From contig NZ_JAHSTX010000001.1 in the NCBI RefSeq assembly GCF_019145375.1, forward strand, positions 124,001-188,000: DNA of 64,000 nucleotides, written 5' to 3'. The DNA comes from Pseudomonas triticicola. Its GTDB lineage: Bacteria > Pseudomonadota > Gammaproteobacteria > Pseudomonadales > Pseudomonadaceae. The position numbers and the translations under genes are program-made. A model generated the notes under the pieces. The model was not told the origin of the DNA. It saw only the letters and a program-made list of their open reading frames with translations, and searched no databases. Below are positions 42,506 to 50,716 of this stretch, piece by piece. Each line of letters begins with the position of its first letter. Positions within the stretch are counted from its first letter, which is position 1.

Positions 42506-43273
42506 CTAGTTCGTCGGCTCCAACCAGACGGACGGTGCCTGTCCCAGCACACGCCGAAACATCGTCGAAAACGCCGCCGGGCTCTCATAGCCGAAGTCCA
42601 GGGCAATCCGCGTCACCGCTTCCCCCGTCGCCAACCGTGCCAACGCCCGCACGACGCACGCCTGCTGGCGCCACTGACGAAAGCTGAGCCCGGTCTGCTG
42701 CCGAAACAATCTGTTAAAGGTTCGCAAGCTTATGTGTAACTGATCGGCCCAATCCTGCGGCGATTGGTGGGCATTGGGCATGTTCAGAAAGGTCTGACAC
42801 AGACTGAGGAGTTTTCCTTCGGCGGGCATGGGAATGTGTAGGGCAAGGGGCGCGCTGCGTGCCAGTTCATGCAACAGCAAGTTGATCAGCACACCGTCGC
42901 GTCCGGCCTGGTCGTACATCAGTGGCACGTCCACCGCTTCCATCAGCAAATGCCGCAGCAGCGGCGACACATTGAGCACTTGGCAGTCCGGCCCCAGATC
43001 CACGTTGCCCGGTTCGACATACACACTGCGCGTGCTCACCCCGAGCATCAACACCTCATGGGCCACGCCCGGTGGAATCCACACCGCGCGCTGCGGCGGC
43101 ACCACCCAGTTACCGTTCCGGGTGCTGACTTGCATCACGCCTGTTGCGCCGTAGAGCAATTGCCCACGGCGATGCGTATGAAACGGTAGTAGGTAGCCGT
43201 GGGAATAATCGGTACCGATGGCCACGACCGTGCGAGGCGTGTCATCGAGCTGATTGATCGAAATATTGCGCAT
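42506..43273 (-). CDS. AraC family regulator
   Basis: A 255-residue regulator. The N-terminal cupin sensor is seen as FHTHRRGQLLYGATGVMQVSTRNGNWVVPPQRAVWIPPGVAHEV (about 31-75); the C-terminal DNA-binding domain is WADQLHISLRTFNRLFRQQTGLSFRQWRQQACVVRALARLATGEAVTRIALDFGYESPAAFSTMFRRVLGQAP. This is the NimR/YdeC-like group. It is divergent from a TauE/SafE transporter gene. ATG 43273 is chosen; the upstream in-frame start lacks a ribosome binding site. The gap contains ATTGGCC-N14-GGCCAAT. Confidence 0.9.
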   Translation of the reverse strand: MRNISINQLDDTPRTVVAIGTDYSHGYLLPFHTHRRGQLLYGATGVMQVSTRNGNWVVPPQRAVWIPPGVAHEVLMLGVSTRSVYVEPGNVDLGPDCQVLNVSPLLRHLLMEAVDVPLMYDQAGRDGVLINLLLHELARSAPLALHIPMPAEGKLLSLCQTFLNMPNAHQSPQDWADQLHISLRTFNRLFRQQTGLSFRQWRQQACVVRALARLATGEAVTRIALDFGYESPAAFSTMFRRVLGQAPSVWLEPTN

Positions 43274-43310
43274 CAGGCGTGTTCCAGCGATTGGCGTAAA
43301 CGCGAACATT

Positions 43311-43338
43311 ATTGGCCCAACTACTGAAGCCGGCCAAT
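43311..43338. promoter_or_regulatory. Candidate operator in the araC-type/tauE gap
   Basis: ATTGGCC (43311-43317) and GGCCAAT (43332-43338) form a perfect 7-bp inverted repeat with 14-bp spacer, in the gap of the divergent pair. Confidence 0.5.
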
Positions 43339-43382
43339 GCCTGACGCACTAATGTCACGGCTCCCAGTTCTGGACGCTCACC

Positions 43383-44198
43383 ATGTTCTACCTCCTGCTT
43401 GCACTGTTCGGCTGCCTCACCGGCATCAGCGCCGTGCTCTTCGGTTTCGGCGGCGGGTTCGTCATCGTGCCTCTGCTCTATCGCATGCTCACCGCCAGCC
43501 ACGCAGCTGACGACCCCATCGCGCAATCGGCCATGCACATCGCCGTGGCCACCTCGACCTGCGTGATGATCGTCAACGCCCTGATCGCCACACGCAAACA
43601 CCAACGCGCGGGCAATCTGCTCAGGGAATATCTTTGGCCATTGGGCGGGTTTATCGGCGTGGGCGCGATCGTCGGCGCCATCGCTGCGATGTGGGTCAAC
43701 GGCCAAGTCATCCGCTACGCCTTCATCGCCTATATAGGCGTGACCATCGTCGATTGCCTGCTGCGCCAAGGATTTCTCACACAGTCCCAAACCACTTTCC
43801 CACGGCGACTGACCATGACGGAAACATCCGCCGGCGGTGTAGGCATCGGCGCCGTCGCAACCTTCCTCGGCGTAGGAGGAAGCGTCATGACCGTGCCGCT
43901 GCTGCGCCGTTGCGGGTTGAGCATGTCGCAAGCCACATCGCTGGCCAATCCGCTCAGCGTGCCGGTAGCGTTGGCCGGCACACTGACGTACATGGCGCTG
44001 GCCGGTTTCACCGGGGCTGATCTGGGCGTTTGGTATATCGGGTATGTCGATGTGCTGGCGTTTGCGCTGCTGACGGTTGGCTCGTTGCTGGGGATCAGAT
44101 TGGCAGCGCGGTGGATTGGGCGGATACCGGATAGAATGCATGCCCAAATCTATGTTGGCTTACTTATGCTAGTGATGCTGGGTATGTGGACGAGATGA
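43383..44198 (+). CDS. TauE/SafE family transporter
   Basis: A 271-residue inner-membrane protein with eight hydrophobic segments. LFGCLTGISAVLFGFGGGFVIVPLLYRM (first helix, GxxxGxxxxxxGxGGGxxxxPxL) and its second-half repeat GVGIGAVATFLGVGGSVMTVPLLRRCGLSMSQATSLANPL show the internal duplication of the family. Members carry sulfite, sulfonates or related anions. The divergent AraC-type gene is its likely regulator. Confidence 0.88.
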   Translation: MFYLLLALFGCLTGISAVLFGFGGGFVIVPLLYRMLTASHAADDPIAQSAMHIAVATSTCVMIVNALIATRKHQRAGNLLREYLWPLGGFIGVGAIVGAIAAMWVNGQVIRYAFIAYIGVTIVDCLLRQGFLTQSQTTFPRRLTMTETSAGGVGIGAVATFLGVGGSVMTVPLLRRCGLSMSQATSLANPLSVPVALAGTLTYMALAGFTGADLGVWYIGYVDVLAFALLTVGSLLGIRLAARWIGRIPDRMHAQIYVGLLMLVMLGMWTR

Positions 44199-44257
44199 GC
44201 TAATGCGGTTAACCGGGTTAATCTTGCTGAGGTCAAACAGAACACACGGGGAACGTC

Positions 44258-44620
44258 ATGTCGATCAGTGAAAGTGACTGGAAGAAATTCAAGCAACTGC
44301 GCAAAATCGCGCTCGACCGTTTTTGCCAAGGTGTGCTCGCCGATACCAAGACAATCACACAGCACGGTGCGCTGTCAGCCCATGCCCGCTACGGCATGAT
44401 CTACGGTTTGATCAATGATCGAAACCGCGACATGGCTCGCATGTTCGATGGTCTGGCTCGTTCCTCCGCGCTTTGGAAACTGACGCTCATGGTCTCGCAT
44501 GATTTATTGACCCATGCGGAGTTGTCGATTCTGAGCGAGGAAGTGCAGAAGCTGACTTCTGATATTGAACGTCGGGCTTACGAAATTGAGTGGGTCGAAG
44601 AGATCGTTCGAGATGACTGA
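44258..44620 (+). CDS. Unknown cytosolic helical protein
   Basis: A 120-residue, mainly helical protein that I do not recognise: MSISESDWKKFKQLRKIALDRFCQGVLAD at the start and ARMFDGLARSSALWKLTLMVSHDLLTHAELSILSEEVQKLTSDIERRAYEIEWVEEIVRDD. No signal peptide or membrane segment. GGGGAACGTC precedes ATG 44258. First gene of the accessory block; the next gene follows after 33 bp in the same direction and may be a partner. Confidence 0.7.
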   Translation: MSISESDWKKFKQLRKIALDRFCQGVLADTKTITQHGALSAHARYGMIYGLINDRNRDMARMFDGLARSSALWKLTLMVSHDLLTHAELSILSEEVQKLTSDIERRAYEIEWVEEIVRDD

Positions 44621-44653
44621 CCCAATGTCACCCGCGCTTCCAAGAGAACCTGA

Positions 44654-45373
44654 ATGTTGATCTTCAATTGCACCGAAGCCGCCAGCAAGTTCTTCAGCCG
44701 TGTTCATAAAGGCAAAACGATCACGCCGGTGGACACCAAACCGCCGTCATCAGTTATTGAGGATGATGAGCTGAACGGCGCGGACGAACAGTGGTTGGTT
44801 CATGCGATCACTGTGCAGCGCAAACATGTGTTGTTGGTCCTGCACATCAAAACCCGCTATTGCGTGATCCTGGCTGACGCGAAAAAAGCCGACGATCACG
44901 AGTTCGTTTTGCGCTTCACCGAGCGTTGGGTGAATGGCCTGATGATCAATGCCCAAAACCATGGCCTCGGACAATGGCTAGACCCCGAGGTGATGTTGGA
45001 GCGGATGCAACAGACTTGTGAGCACCAGCGATTCTATCGGCGCGGCCATCGCAGCGCGCAAAAACACATTGATGAAATTGCCTGGTGTTTTCGAGACAAG
45101 GTCGCTGGAACGGGTTGCTTACCACCCAATGAAGTCACGGCGATGGTTTTCGACGAACAAATGAACGACACGCCAAGAAACAGCAAGGGAGCCAAGTCCT
45201 ACTACTTCCCGGACGAGGAAATGACGCTTCACTGGCTGCGCCATTATTGCTTCCTCGATGATGTCCAGCTGCACGCTGCGAAAGAGCGTCGGCATCAAGT
45301 CGCGCGGGAGATCGCGGAGATGGAGCGCAAGGCTTTTAGGGAAGAGTATGAGAGGCAGAATTCTAGGAACTGA
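44654..45373 (+). CDS. Unknown protein, MLIFNCTEAASKFF type
   Basis: A 239-residue cytosolic protein. The N-terminal half (MLIFNCTEAASKFFSRVHKG, then DEQWLVHAITVQRKHVLLVLHIKTRYCVILADAKKADDHEFVLRFTERWVNGLM) resembles the DUF6933-like pattern of small proteins that open with I-x-x-C-T-K/E-A; I am not sure of the assignment. The C-terminal half is charged, with many His and Arg residues (HQRFYRRGHRSAQKHIDEI). It is probably co-transcribed with the gene before it. Function unknown. Confidence 0.7.
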   Translation: MLIFNCTEAASKFFSRVHKGKTITPVDTKPPSSVIEDDELNGADEQWLVHAITVQRKHVLLVLHIKTRYCVILADAKKADDHEFVLRFTERWVNGLMINAQNHGLGQWLDPEVMLERMQQTCEHQRFYRRGHRSAQKHIDEIAWCFRDKVAGTGCLPPNEVTAMVFDEQMNDTPRNSKGAKSYYFPDEEMTLHWLRHYCFLDDVQLHAAKERRHQVAREIAEMERKAFREEYERQNSRN

Positions 45374-45439
45374 GTTTGGCCCGTCACCATCTGCGACGCT
45401 TTTTTACGGGCAACGGCCCGCTCATTCAAGGATGAAACG

Positions 45440-46579
45440 ATGCATCTTGGACTGTTGCGCATCAACTTGGCTTTAGCACTTATAGCTTTATGTCTCTCAC
45501 CGCGCGCCTGGGCCGAAGACAGTAGGCAAGTCTTCACCGGCACCTTGGGTAAAGCCGCGATTGTTGTTGAACTCGACGCGCGCTACAACGAAGGCCGTTA
45601 TTTTTACCGAAAATACCGAACCGACCTTGCGCTGGAAACTAGTAAAGACGGCGACGCGTTGGTGATGCTGGAAGGCGCTGCAATGGACGGTGACTCGCGC
45701 CCGACCTTGCGCTTGCTGCCCACACTCAGCGGTTGGAGCGGCGAGTGGAAGGCCCCTTCCGGAAAAACGCTAAAAGTGGACTTACAACCCGCCAGGCTTC
45801 CTGATGTTCCTGCAGGTGCCGCGCCATATCTGGCGCAACTGCATGACACACAGCCCTACGAATACCTGCGGCTCGAGGGTTTGCTGTTGAAAAAAGGCAA
45901 GACCGAAACCTTCATGGGCTACACCCTGCAGTGGTGGAGCGAGCCGAAGTCGGGGGCTTCGCTGTTTGAAGTGGTATCGGGTTACGCCCCGGCAGCGCAG
46001 GAACGCATCAATCAATATTTGAGGGCGCGGTTATGGAGCGAAGTGTCGCAGTATTACGGTTGTTCGGGGAGTTACACGCAATCCGCGCAGCCGCTGTGGA
46101 TGTCGTCTTCAGTCATGAGCGTGCGAGTGTCCACCGAGTATTATTGCGGCGGTGCGTATCCTGATCAAAATAATGAATCGCTGAACTTCGATACGCGGAC
46201 TGGGCAACTGTTGAGCCTTGAAGATGTGCTGTGGGTGGGCCAGGGTGAGCCGCTGCATCGTGAAGAATCACCTGACGCATCTTCGGAGGAAAACTCCAAT
46301 TACCGCGCCAAAGAACTCGCCCCTTGGCTCGTCGAACAATTGTCGAAGCGTTACCCTACCGAAATGACCGTTGTCGCTGAGGGCGAAAATGATTGCGGCT
46401 ATGACGAGCCAGAACCCTGGCAATTTCCTACATGGCAGTTTGGAGAAAAAGGCGTCACCTTTTTTCCGTCCTATCCGCATGTCATGGCAGTTTGCGGATA
46501 CGTCGAATGGGGCGTTCTACCCTATGGTCTGCTCAAGCAGCATCCGGGTGCCGTGAAACTGCAACTGCCCGAAAGCTAA
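45440..46579 (+). CDS. Exported protein with DUF3298/RsiV-like C-terminal domain
   Basis: A 379-residue protein with a signal peptide (MHLGLLRINLALALIALCLSPRAWA). The middle and end contain SVMSVRVSTEYYCGGAYPDQNNESLNFDTRTGQLLSLEDVL, which fits the DUF3298 pattern (fDxxTGxxLxLxDvf), found in RsiV anti-sigma factors and in periplasmic PdaC-like deacetylase accessory domains; no membrane anchor or deacetylase domain is visible. Four cysteines after residue 200 may form disulfides. AAGGATGAAACG precedes ATG 45440. It converges with the zinc-finger gene with only three bases between stops. Confidence 0.75.
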   Translation: MHLGLLRINLALALIALCLSPRAWAEDSRQVFTGTLGKAAIVVELDARYNEGRYFYRKYRTDLALETSKDGDALVMLEGAAMDGDSRPTLRLLPTLSGWSGEWKAPSGKTLKVDLQPARLPDVPAGAAPYLAQLHDTQPYEYLRLEGLLLKKGKTETFMGYTLQWWSEPKSGASLFEVVSGYAPAAQERINQYLRARLWSEVSQYYGCSGSYTQSAQPLWMSSSVMSVRVSTEYYCGGAYPDQNNESLNFDTRTGQLLSLEDVLWVGQGEPLHREESPDASSEENSNYRAKELAPWLVEQLSKRYPTEMTVVAEGENDCGYDEPEPWQFPTWQFGEKGVTFFPSYPHVMAVCGYVEWGVLPYGLLKQHPGAVKLQLPES

Positions 46580-46582
46580 CTC

Positions 46583-47569
46583 TCATTCCAACCCCGGCGC
46601 TTCACGAATAATGAAGTGATCCAGGTTCTCGATATTGGCATTGAAGACCTCGAAAGGTTTTTCGGGGTTCTTCTTGCCGGGCACCTGCTTCAGCTCCGGC
46701 GTCACCCCATAGAAGAAACAGAACAACGCCTTGTCGCTATCCACCGCGTGCTTGATCTCCTCCAGAAACGCCTTGCGCTTGCGGTAGTTGTCGATGAGCT
46801 TTTTGTTCAGATAAACGCTGACCGGATACGGCTTCTTCTTACTGTCCTCGGGCTTCTTGAACCAGACCTTGTCCTCGAAATCGATACGAAAACTGGCACT
46901 GTGGAAGTCCTCGATCTTCTTGATCCGCCCCCAGTAAATCAGCCCCTTGTTGTCCGTCAGATACTCGATCTTCTTGAAGAACGAACTGTACGGCGCCGTA
47001 TGCTCGCCAATCTTCAACGGCATGCGCTTGAGCAAATCCTTGTCGGCGAAGTTGGAAACAAAACACTCCACCGGATGCGCAAACACACTGGTCTTGTCCG
47101 GCGCCGACTCACGACCCACCGACTCTTTACCACTCTCCGCCATCACCCGCGCCGGATCATCCCGCAACACATCCGCCGCCCCCGCTGGCGTGACAGGCTT
47201 GCGTACATACTCACGCCGGGTCAGCAATAACTCCGATGGGAAATGCTCCTCACGCCCGTCATCCACCTCGCCATCCGCCGTCTCAACGCCAGACGCCGAC
47301 GCCTTCAAACTCGCATACGGACAACCCGGCACATGCTGCGTAGTCGGCAGATTTTTGAAGTGCGGCGTGCGCACGTAATTCACATTCTTGGCGTTGAACG
47401 TGCCAAGCTCATTGGAACCCTCGACCGCCGAACGACAGTCATCGTTGGGGCACTGGAAGTGTTCCTTCGCCGAGTCAAATGCCACCGTCTCATCGAAATT
47501 GAGATCGCGAACGTCATAGATCGACAACTTGTCGTCGAGGCTGAGGCAGTAGGCGAGATCGAATTTCAT
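46583..47569 (-). CDS. CoiA-like zinc-finger protein of unknown function
   Basis: A 328-residue protein. Near the N-terminus (about 40-90) CPNDDC, then HFKNLPTTQHVPGC mark a likely zinc-binding site whose order (Cys pair, aromatic His-Phe, Cys) recalls the N-terminal part of the CoiA competence-nuclease family; no nuclease core (PD-(D/E)XK) is evident to me. The C-terminal half is basic with many lysines (FKKPEDSKKKPYPVSVYLNKKLIDNYRKRKAFLEEI). Start ATG 47569 lacks a strong ribosome binding site. It belongs to a same-strand series with the HNH nuclease. A nucleic-acid role is inferred from the motif and the neighbour. Confidence 0.65.
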   Translation of the reverse strand: MKFDLAYCLSLDDKLSIYDVRDLNFDETVAFDSAKEHFQCPNDDCRSAVEGSNELGTFNAKNVNYVRTPHFKNLPTTQHVPGCPYASLKASASGVETADGEVDDGREEHFPSELLLTRREYVRKPVTPAGAADVLRDDPARVMAESGKESVGRESAPDKTSVFAHPVECFVSNFADKDLLKRMPLKIGEHTAPYSSFFKKIEYLTDNKGLIYWGRIKKIEDFHSASFRIDFEDKVWFKKPEDSKKKPYPVSVYLNKKLIDNYRKRKAFLEEIKHAVDSDKALFCFFYGVTPELKQVPGKKNPEKPFEVFNANIENLDHFIIREAPGLE

Positions 47570-47752
47570 GGTGGGGCTCGGATCCTTGAGTGAGGGAGGG
47601 GTATTAATAGCGGGAGGCGGCGCGGGTTGCACTGATTGTTTTCAGGGTGATGCGGGATTTGTGGGAGCCAGCCTGCTGGTGATTCTTCGCATCAATACAA
47701 TATCGAATCCAGGTGCCCACTCGGCAGCAACAACTCTCCCTAGTCACAGAGT

Positions 47753-48469
47753 TTATTCCTCTGGAATCAGCCTTTTCACCCTTTCATAAAGCGAAGCTGT
47801 AAACGCCACGCGATCATTCGAATGGTGGCAACGACGATGGCAATTCGGACAAAGTGCTACAGCGTTCGAGACTTGATCCGAACCCTTATCTGCAAGTGGT
47901 TTGACATGGTGGACTTCAAGAAACGGCAGATCATGCATCTGAAACGGAGCCGGGTCGCCACAGCCTTCGCAATGCCCCTCAGCTTCATTTCGAACCCAGG
48001 CTCTAACCTCGGGATCGCGAACGTAAACCGTGCGAGTACTTGACGCTTTCTTTGGTTTCTTTATGCCTCTCGGCGGCTCTTTTATGTGCTTCTTCTGAAT
48101 TGCAGCAGCGCGACGCTCTAGTGTTTCTTCCTCGGCTGTCGGAATAGCAGGGTCGCCCGGCTGGAAGCCGCGATTTGTGAGAGCTATTCGTATTAACTGC
48201 TCAACGTTCGAACCAACGTTTTTCGCCGGTTTGTAACCCTTAATGGGTTTCCGATCCATCGTCATCAAGACTTTGGAAATGTTCTGCATTCGGAATTCGA
48301 CAGAGCCTTTTGTACGAGTCGACAAGGCTGATGCGCGTAGTTCACGATTCTCATGTGCCTTGTTGAATTTGTGACCCGCGAGTTCTAAATCAAGCATTCT
48401 GAGATAGGTGTCAACCGCTGCCTCAATCTCAGCAACAGTCCAGTCAGTGTCTTTTTTCTTGTCGCTCAT
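47753..48469 (-). CDS. HNH endonuclease
   Basis: A 238-residue nuclease. The C-terminal zinc-finger HNH domain is complete: NEAEGHCEGCG (first Cys pair), FLEVHHVKPLADKGSDQVSNAVALCPNCHRRCHH (catalytic HH, Asn, second Cys pair) at about 160-225. The N-terminal 140 residues are helical and charged. The layout resembles single-chain McrA/ScoMcrA-type nucleases and defence-associated HNH proteins with a DNA-recognition N-terminus. Whether it cuts modified DNA is unknown. It stands in the accessory block, 184 bp upstream of the zinc-finger gene on the same strand. Confidence 0.85.
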   Translation of the reverse strand: MSDKKKDTDWTVAEIEAAVDTYLRMLDLELAGHKFNKAHENRELRASALSTRTKGSVEFRMQNISKVLMTMDRKPIKGYKPAKNVGSNVEQLIRIALTNRGFQPGDPAIPTAEEETLERRAAAIQKKHIKEPPRGIKKPKKASSTRTVYVRDPEVRAWVRNEAEGHCEGCGDPAPFQMHDLPFLEVHHVKPLADKGSDQVSNAVALCPNCHRRCHHSNDRVAFTASLYERVKRLIPEE

Positions 48470-48583
48470 AAAATCGCCGAGGGGTTGAAAACCCTCGGAC
48501 GATACTGAGTGGCCATCACGGCTGTCTAGGAAAATTCCTACAGAAAATAGCGACGGATCTCTCGAGATCCGACAACCACATCG

Positions 48584-49117
48584 CTAACCCATCGAATGCT
48601 TCGAAGACTGAAACACCTGCGTGACCCTTCGCCACCAGGAGTTCTCTACCGAAGCCCGACGTGGATTTTGATCATTTAACAGATAAGGCATATCCCGAAG
48701 CCGAATCCAGCCCTCATCCTGCCAATGCAGCAAACTCAAAGACATTTCCGGCCAATCCAACAAACTCAACATTGGCCGATGTGAATCCCCCGAATCCTGC
48801 GCATCGCGCAATGTCGGCACTACCTCATTAGTCAACCACTCACGCAGCAACCGATTTCCCGGTACGTAGTGATAGATTAATAGTGCATACACCCCCGATT
48901 CACTGAGCATCAGATGCTGTTCTGGTTCTCGAAAGTACTCGATCCGCATGACGCGGCGTTGATCGCTATCTAGCTTGTGGACCACCCGATCATTCAGGTG
49001 GAAGCCCATCAAACGGCCAACATCCCGGGCGGAGAACCATGGCTGATTTTCGAGTAGAAGGGCATGTAGAAAAAGGTTGTGGCGAGAGAAAACAGTTACC
49101 GAGCATGGATCAGACAT
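48584..49117 (-). CDS. BRO-N domain protein (phage antirepressor-like)
   Basis: A 177-residue protein with a BRO-N domain in its first half: FSRHNLFLHALLLENQPWFSARDVGRLMGFHLNDRVVHKLDSDQRRVMRIEYFREPEQHLMLSESGVYALLIYHYVPGNRLLREWLTNEVVPTLRD. Such domains come from phages and baculoviruses and bind DNA. The C-terminal 70 residues are unrelated to known second domains. GAGGTCATAGAT precedes ATG 49117, and the sequence just upstream contains CTACGTT/AACGTAG inverted repeats that reach the ribosome binding site, suggesting self-control. Confidence 0.85.
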   Translation of the reverse strand: MSDPCSVTVFSRHNLFLHALLLENQPWFSARDVGRLMGFHLNDRVVHKLDSDQRRVMRIEYFREPEQHLMLSESGVYALLIYHYVPGNRLLREWLTNEVVPTLRDAQDSGDSHRPMLSLLDWPEMSLSLLHWQDEGWIRLRDMPYLLNDQNPRRASVENSWWRRVTQVFQSSKHSMG

Positions 49118-49379
49118 ATCTATGACCTCTACGTTTTAGATTTTGGGAGGGCCTGACCCCAACGTAGAGCGGACTTAAGAAATCCCAACGAGCAGAGCAG
49201 TTGTCACCGACGAATTACGCGTCTGTGTCACTGACGAAGCTTTCTACGTTGGGCGTTTCTTAGGCACCTGCCACAGAGCTTAGTAGCGCTCGCAGCAGGC
49301 TTCAATGGGAAGCGACTGTAAGTGCTGTAGGAGATTGAGCGCTGTGACGTAGGCGTAAAGAGGCTCACCGATTGCCCAT
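49118..49379. other. Gene-free edge of the accessory block with CAACGTAGA repeats
   Basis: Besides the promoter of the BRO-N gene, the region holds CTCTACGTT (49126-49134) and AACGTAGAG (49161-49169) as a perfect 9-bp inverted repeat, a third copy TCTACGTTGGG (49243-49253), and an accompanying inverted TAAGAAA-N2-CCCAACG pair (49176-49190 and 49246-49263). No gene is visible. The pattern may be an operator array for the BRO-N protein or the scar of an integrated element. Confidence 0.45.
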
Positions 49380-49409
49380 AAAAAAGCCCCGATCAGATCG
49401 GGGCTTTTT
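49380..49409 (-). terminator. Rho-independent terminator after nrdB
   Basis: AAAAAGCCCCGAT and ATCGGGGCTTTTT form a 13-bp stem around CAG. Read from the minus strand it follows the nrdB stop by 55 bp. Confidence 0.92.
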
Positions 49410-49465
49410 GCTTTCTCGACTTGTCGACTCAGGCAGCAATCGTCAAATCATGCCAAGCGAGACTA

Positions 49466-50716
49466 CTAGTCCCAGCTCAGAGCACCACCAGTTTGGTATT
49501 CGATCACGCGCGTCTCAAAGAAATTCTTCTCTTTCTTCAAGTCCATAATCTCGCTCATCCAAGGGAACGGGTTAGTCGTCCCTGGATACTCTTCTTTCAA
49601 ACCAATCTGAGACAAACGACGGTTAGCGATGAACTTCAGGTAGTCCTCCATCATCGCCGCGTTCATGCCCAGTACGCCGCGAGGCATGGTGTCACGGGCG
49701 TATTCAATCTCCAGCTGCGTACCCTGCAGAATCATCTGGGTCGCTTCTTCTTTCATCTCAGCATCCCACAGGTGTGGGTTTTCGATTTTGATCTGGTTGA
49801 TCACGTCGATGCCGAAGTTCAGGTGCATGGATTCGTCGCGCAGGATGTATTGGAACTGCTCGGCGACGCCGGTCATTTTGTTGCGGCGGCCCATGGAGAG
49901 GATTTGGGTGAAGCCGCAGTAGAAGAAGATGCCTTCCAGCACGCAGTAGTAGGCGATCAGGTTGCGCAGCAACTCTTTGTCGGTTTCCGGGGTGCCGGTT
50001 TCGAACTTCGGATCGGAGATCGAGCGGGTGTACTTCAGGCCCCAGGCTGCTTTCTTCGCGACCGATGGGATCTCGTGGTACATGTTGAAGATTTCGCCTT
50101 CATCCATGGCCAGCGATTCGATGCAGTACTGGTAGGCGTGGGTGTGGATCGCCTCTTCGAACGCCTGGCGCAGGATGTACTGGCGGCATTCCGGGTTGGT
50201 GATCAAACGGTACACGGCCAGGACCAGGTTGTTGGCCACCAGGGAGTCGGCGGTGGAGAAGAAGCCGAGGTTGCGCATGACGATGCGGCGCTCGTCGTCG
50301 GTCAGGCCTTCCGGGTTTTTCCAGAGGGCGATGTCGGCGGTCATGTTGACTTCTTGCGGCATCCAGTGGTTTGCGCAACCGTCCAGATACTTCTGCCAGG
50401 CCCAGTCGTACTTGAATGGCACGAGTTGGTTGAGGTCGGCGCGGCAGTTGATCATGCGCTTTTCGTCAACGGCGACACGGGCGGAGGCGCCTTCGAGTTC
50501 GGCGAGGCCTTCGGCGACGTCGAGGGAGTTCAGTGCAGCCTTGGCGCGGGCCACGGCGGCCGAGTCGTCGGCGGTGACGGCGCGGGCTTCCAGCGCGGCG
50601 GCGCCGCCAGCGTTGTCGAGGCGGTCCATGTTGGCTTCGCTTGCGTGGCCGGCGTTGGCGCCTTTCACGGTTGCGACTTCACTGTCTTCTTTATCGAATT
50701 CGTCCCAGCTCAGCAT
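49466..50716 (-). CDS. nrdB: Class Ia ribonucleotide reductase, beta subunit
   Basis: A 416-residue diiron-tyrosyl radical subunit. Ligands: Asp in STADSLV (about 157), Glu 188 and His 191 in [11 protein letters not shown] with the radical Tyr 195, and the second Glu-x-x-His in [14 protein letters not shown]. It has an N-terminal extension of about 80 residues relative to the E. coli protein. AGGAG precedes ATG 50716 at a distance of about 10 bases. nrdA is not adjacent: the next upstream gene is a DUF2790 gene after 546 bp. An NrdR box and a TATAAT -10 are in that gap. Confidence 0.95.
   Translation of the reverse strand: MLSWDEFDKEDSEVATVKGANAGHASEANMDRLDNAGGAAALEARAVTADDSAAVARAKAALNSLDVAEGLAELEGASARVAVDEKRMINCRADLNQLVPFKYDWAWQKYLDGCANHWMPQEVNMTADIALWKNPEGLTDDERRIVMRNLGFFSTADSLVANNLVLAVYRLITNPECRQYILRQAFEEAIHTHAYQYCIESLAMDEGEIFNMYHEIPSVAKKAAWGLKYTRSISDPKFETGTPETDKELLRNLIAYYCVLEGIFFYCGFTQILSMGRRNKMTGVAEQFQYILRDESMHLNFGIDVINQIKIENPHLWDAEMKEEATQMILQGTQLEIEYARDTMPRGVLGMNAAMMEDYLKFIANRRLSQIGLKEEYPGTTNPFPWMSEIMDLKKEKNFFETRVIEYQTGGALSWD

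Noticed and set aside
47640-47700. A further REP unit, GTGGGAGCCAGCCTGCTGGTG
   Set aside because: Several changes from the family sequence and only one arm; at most a decayed copy, so it was not listed as a repeat.
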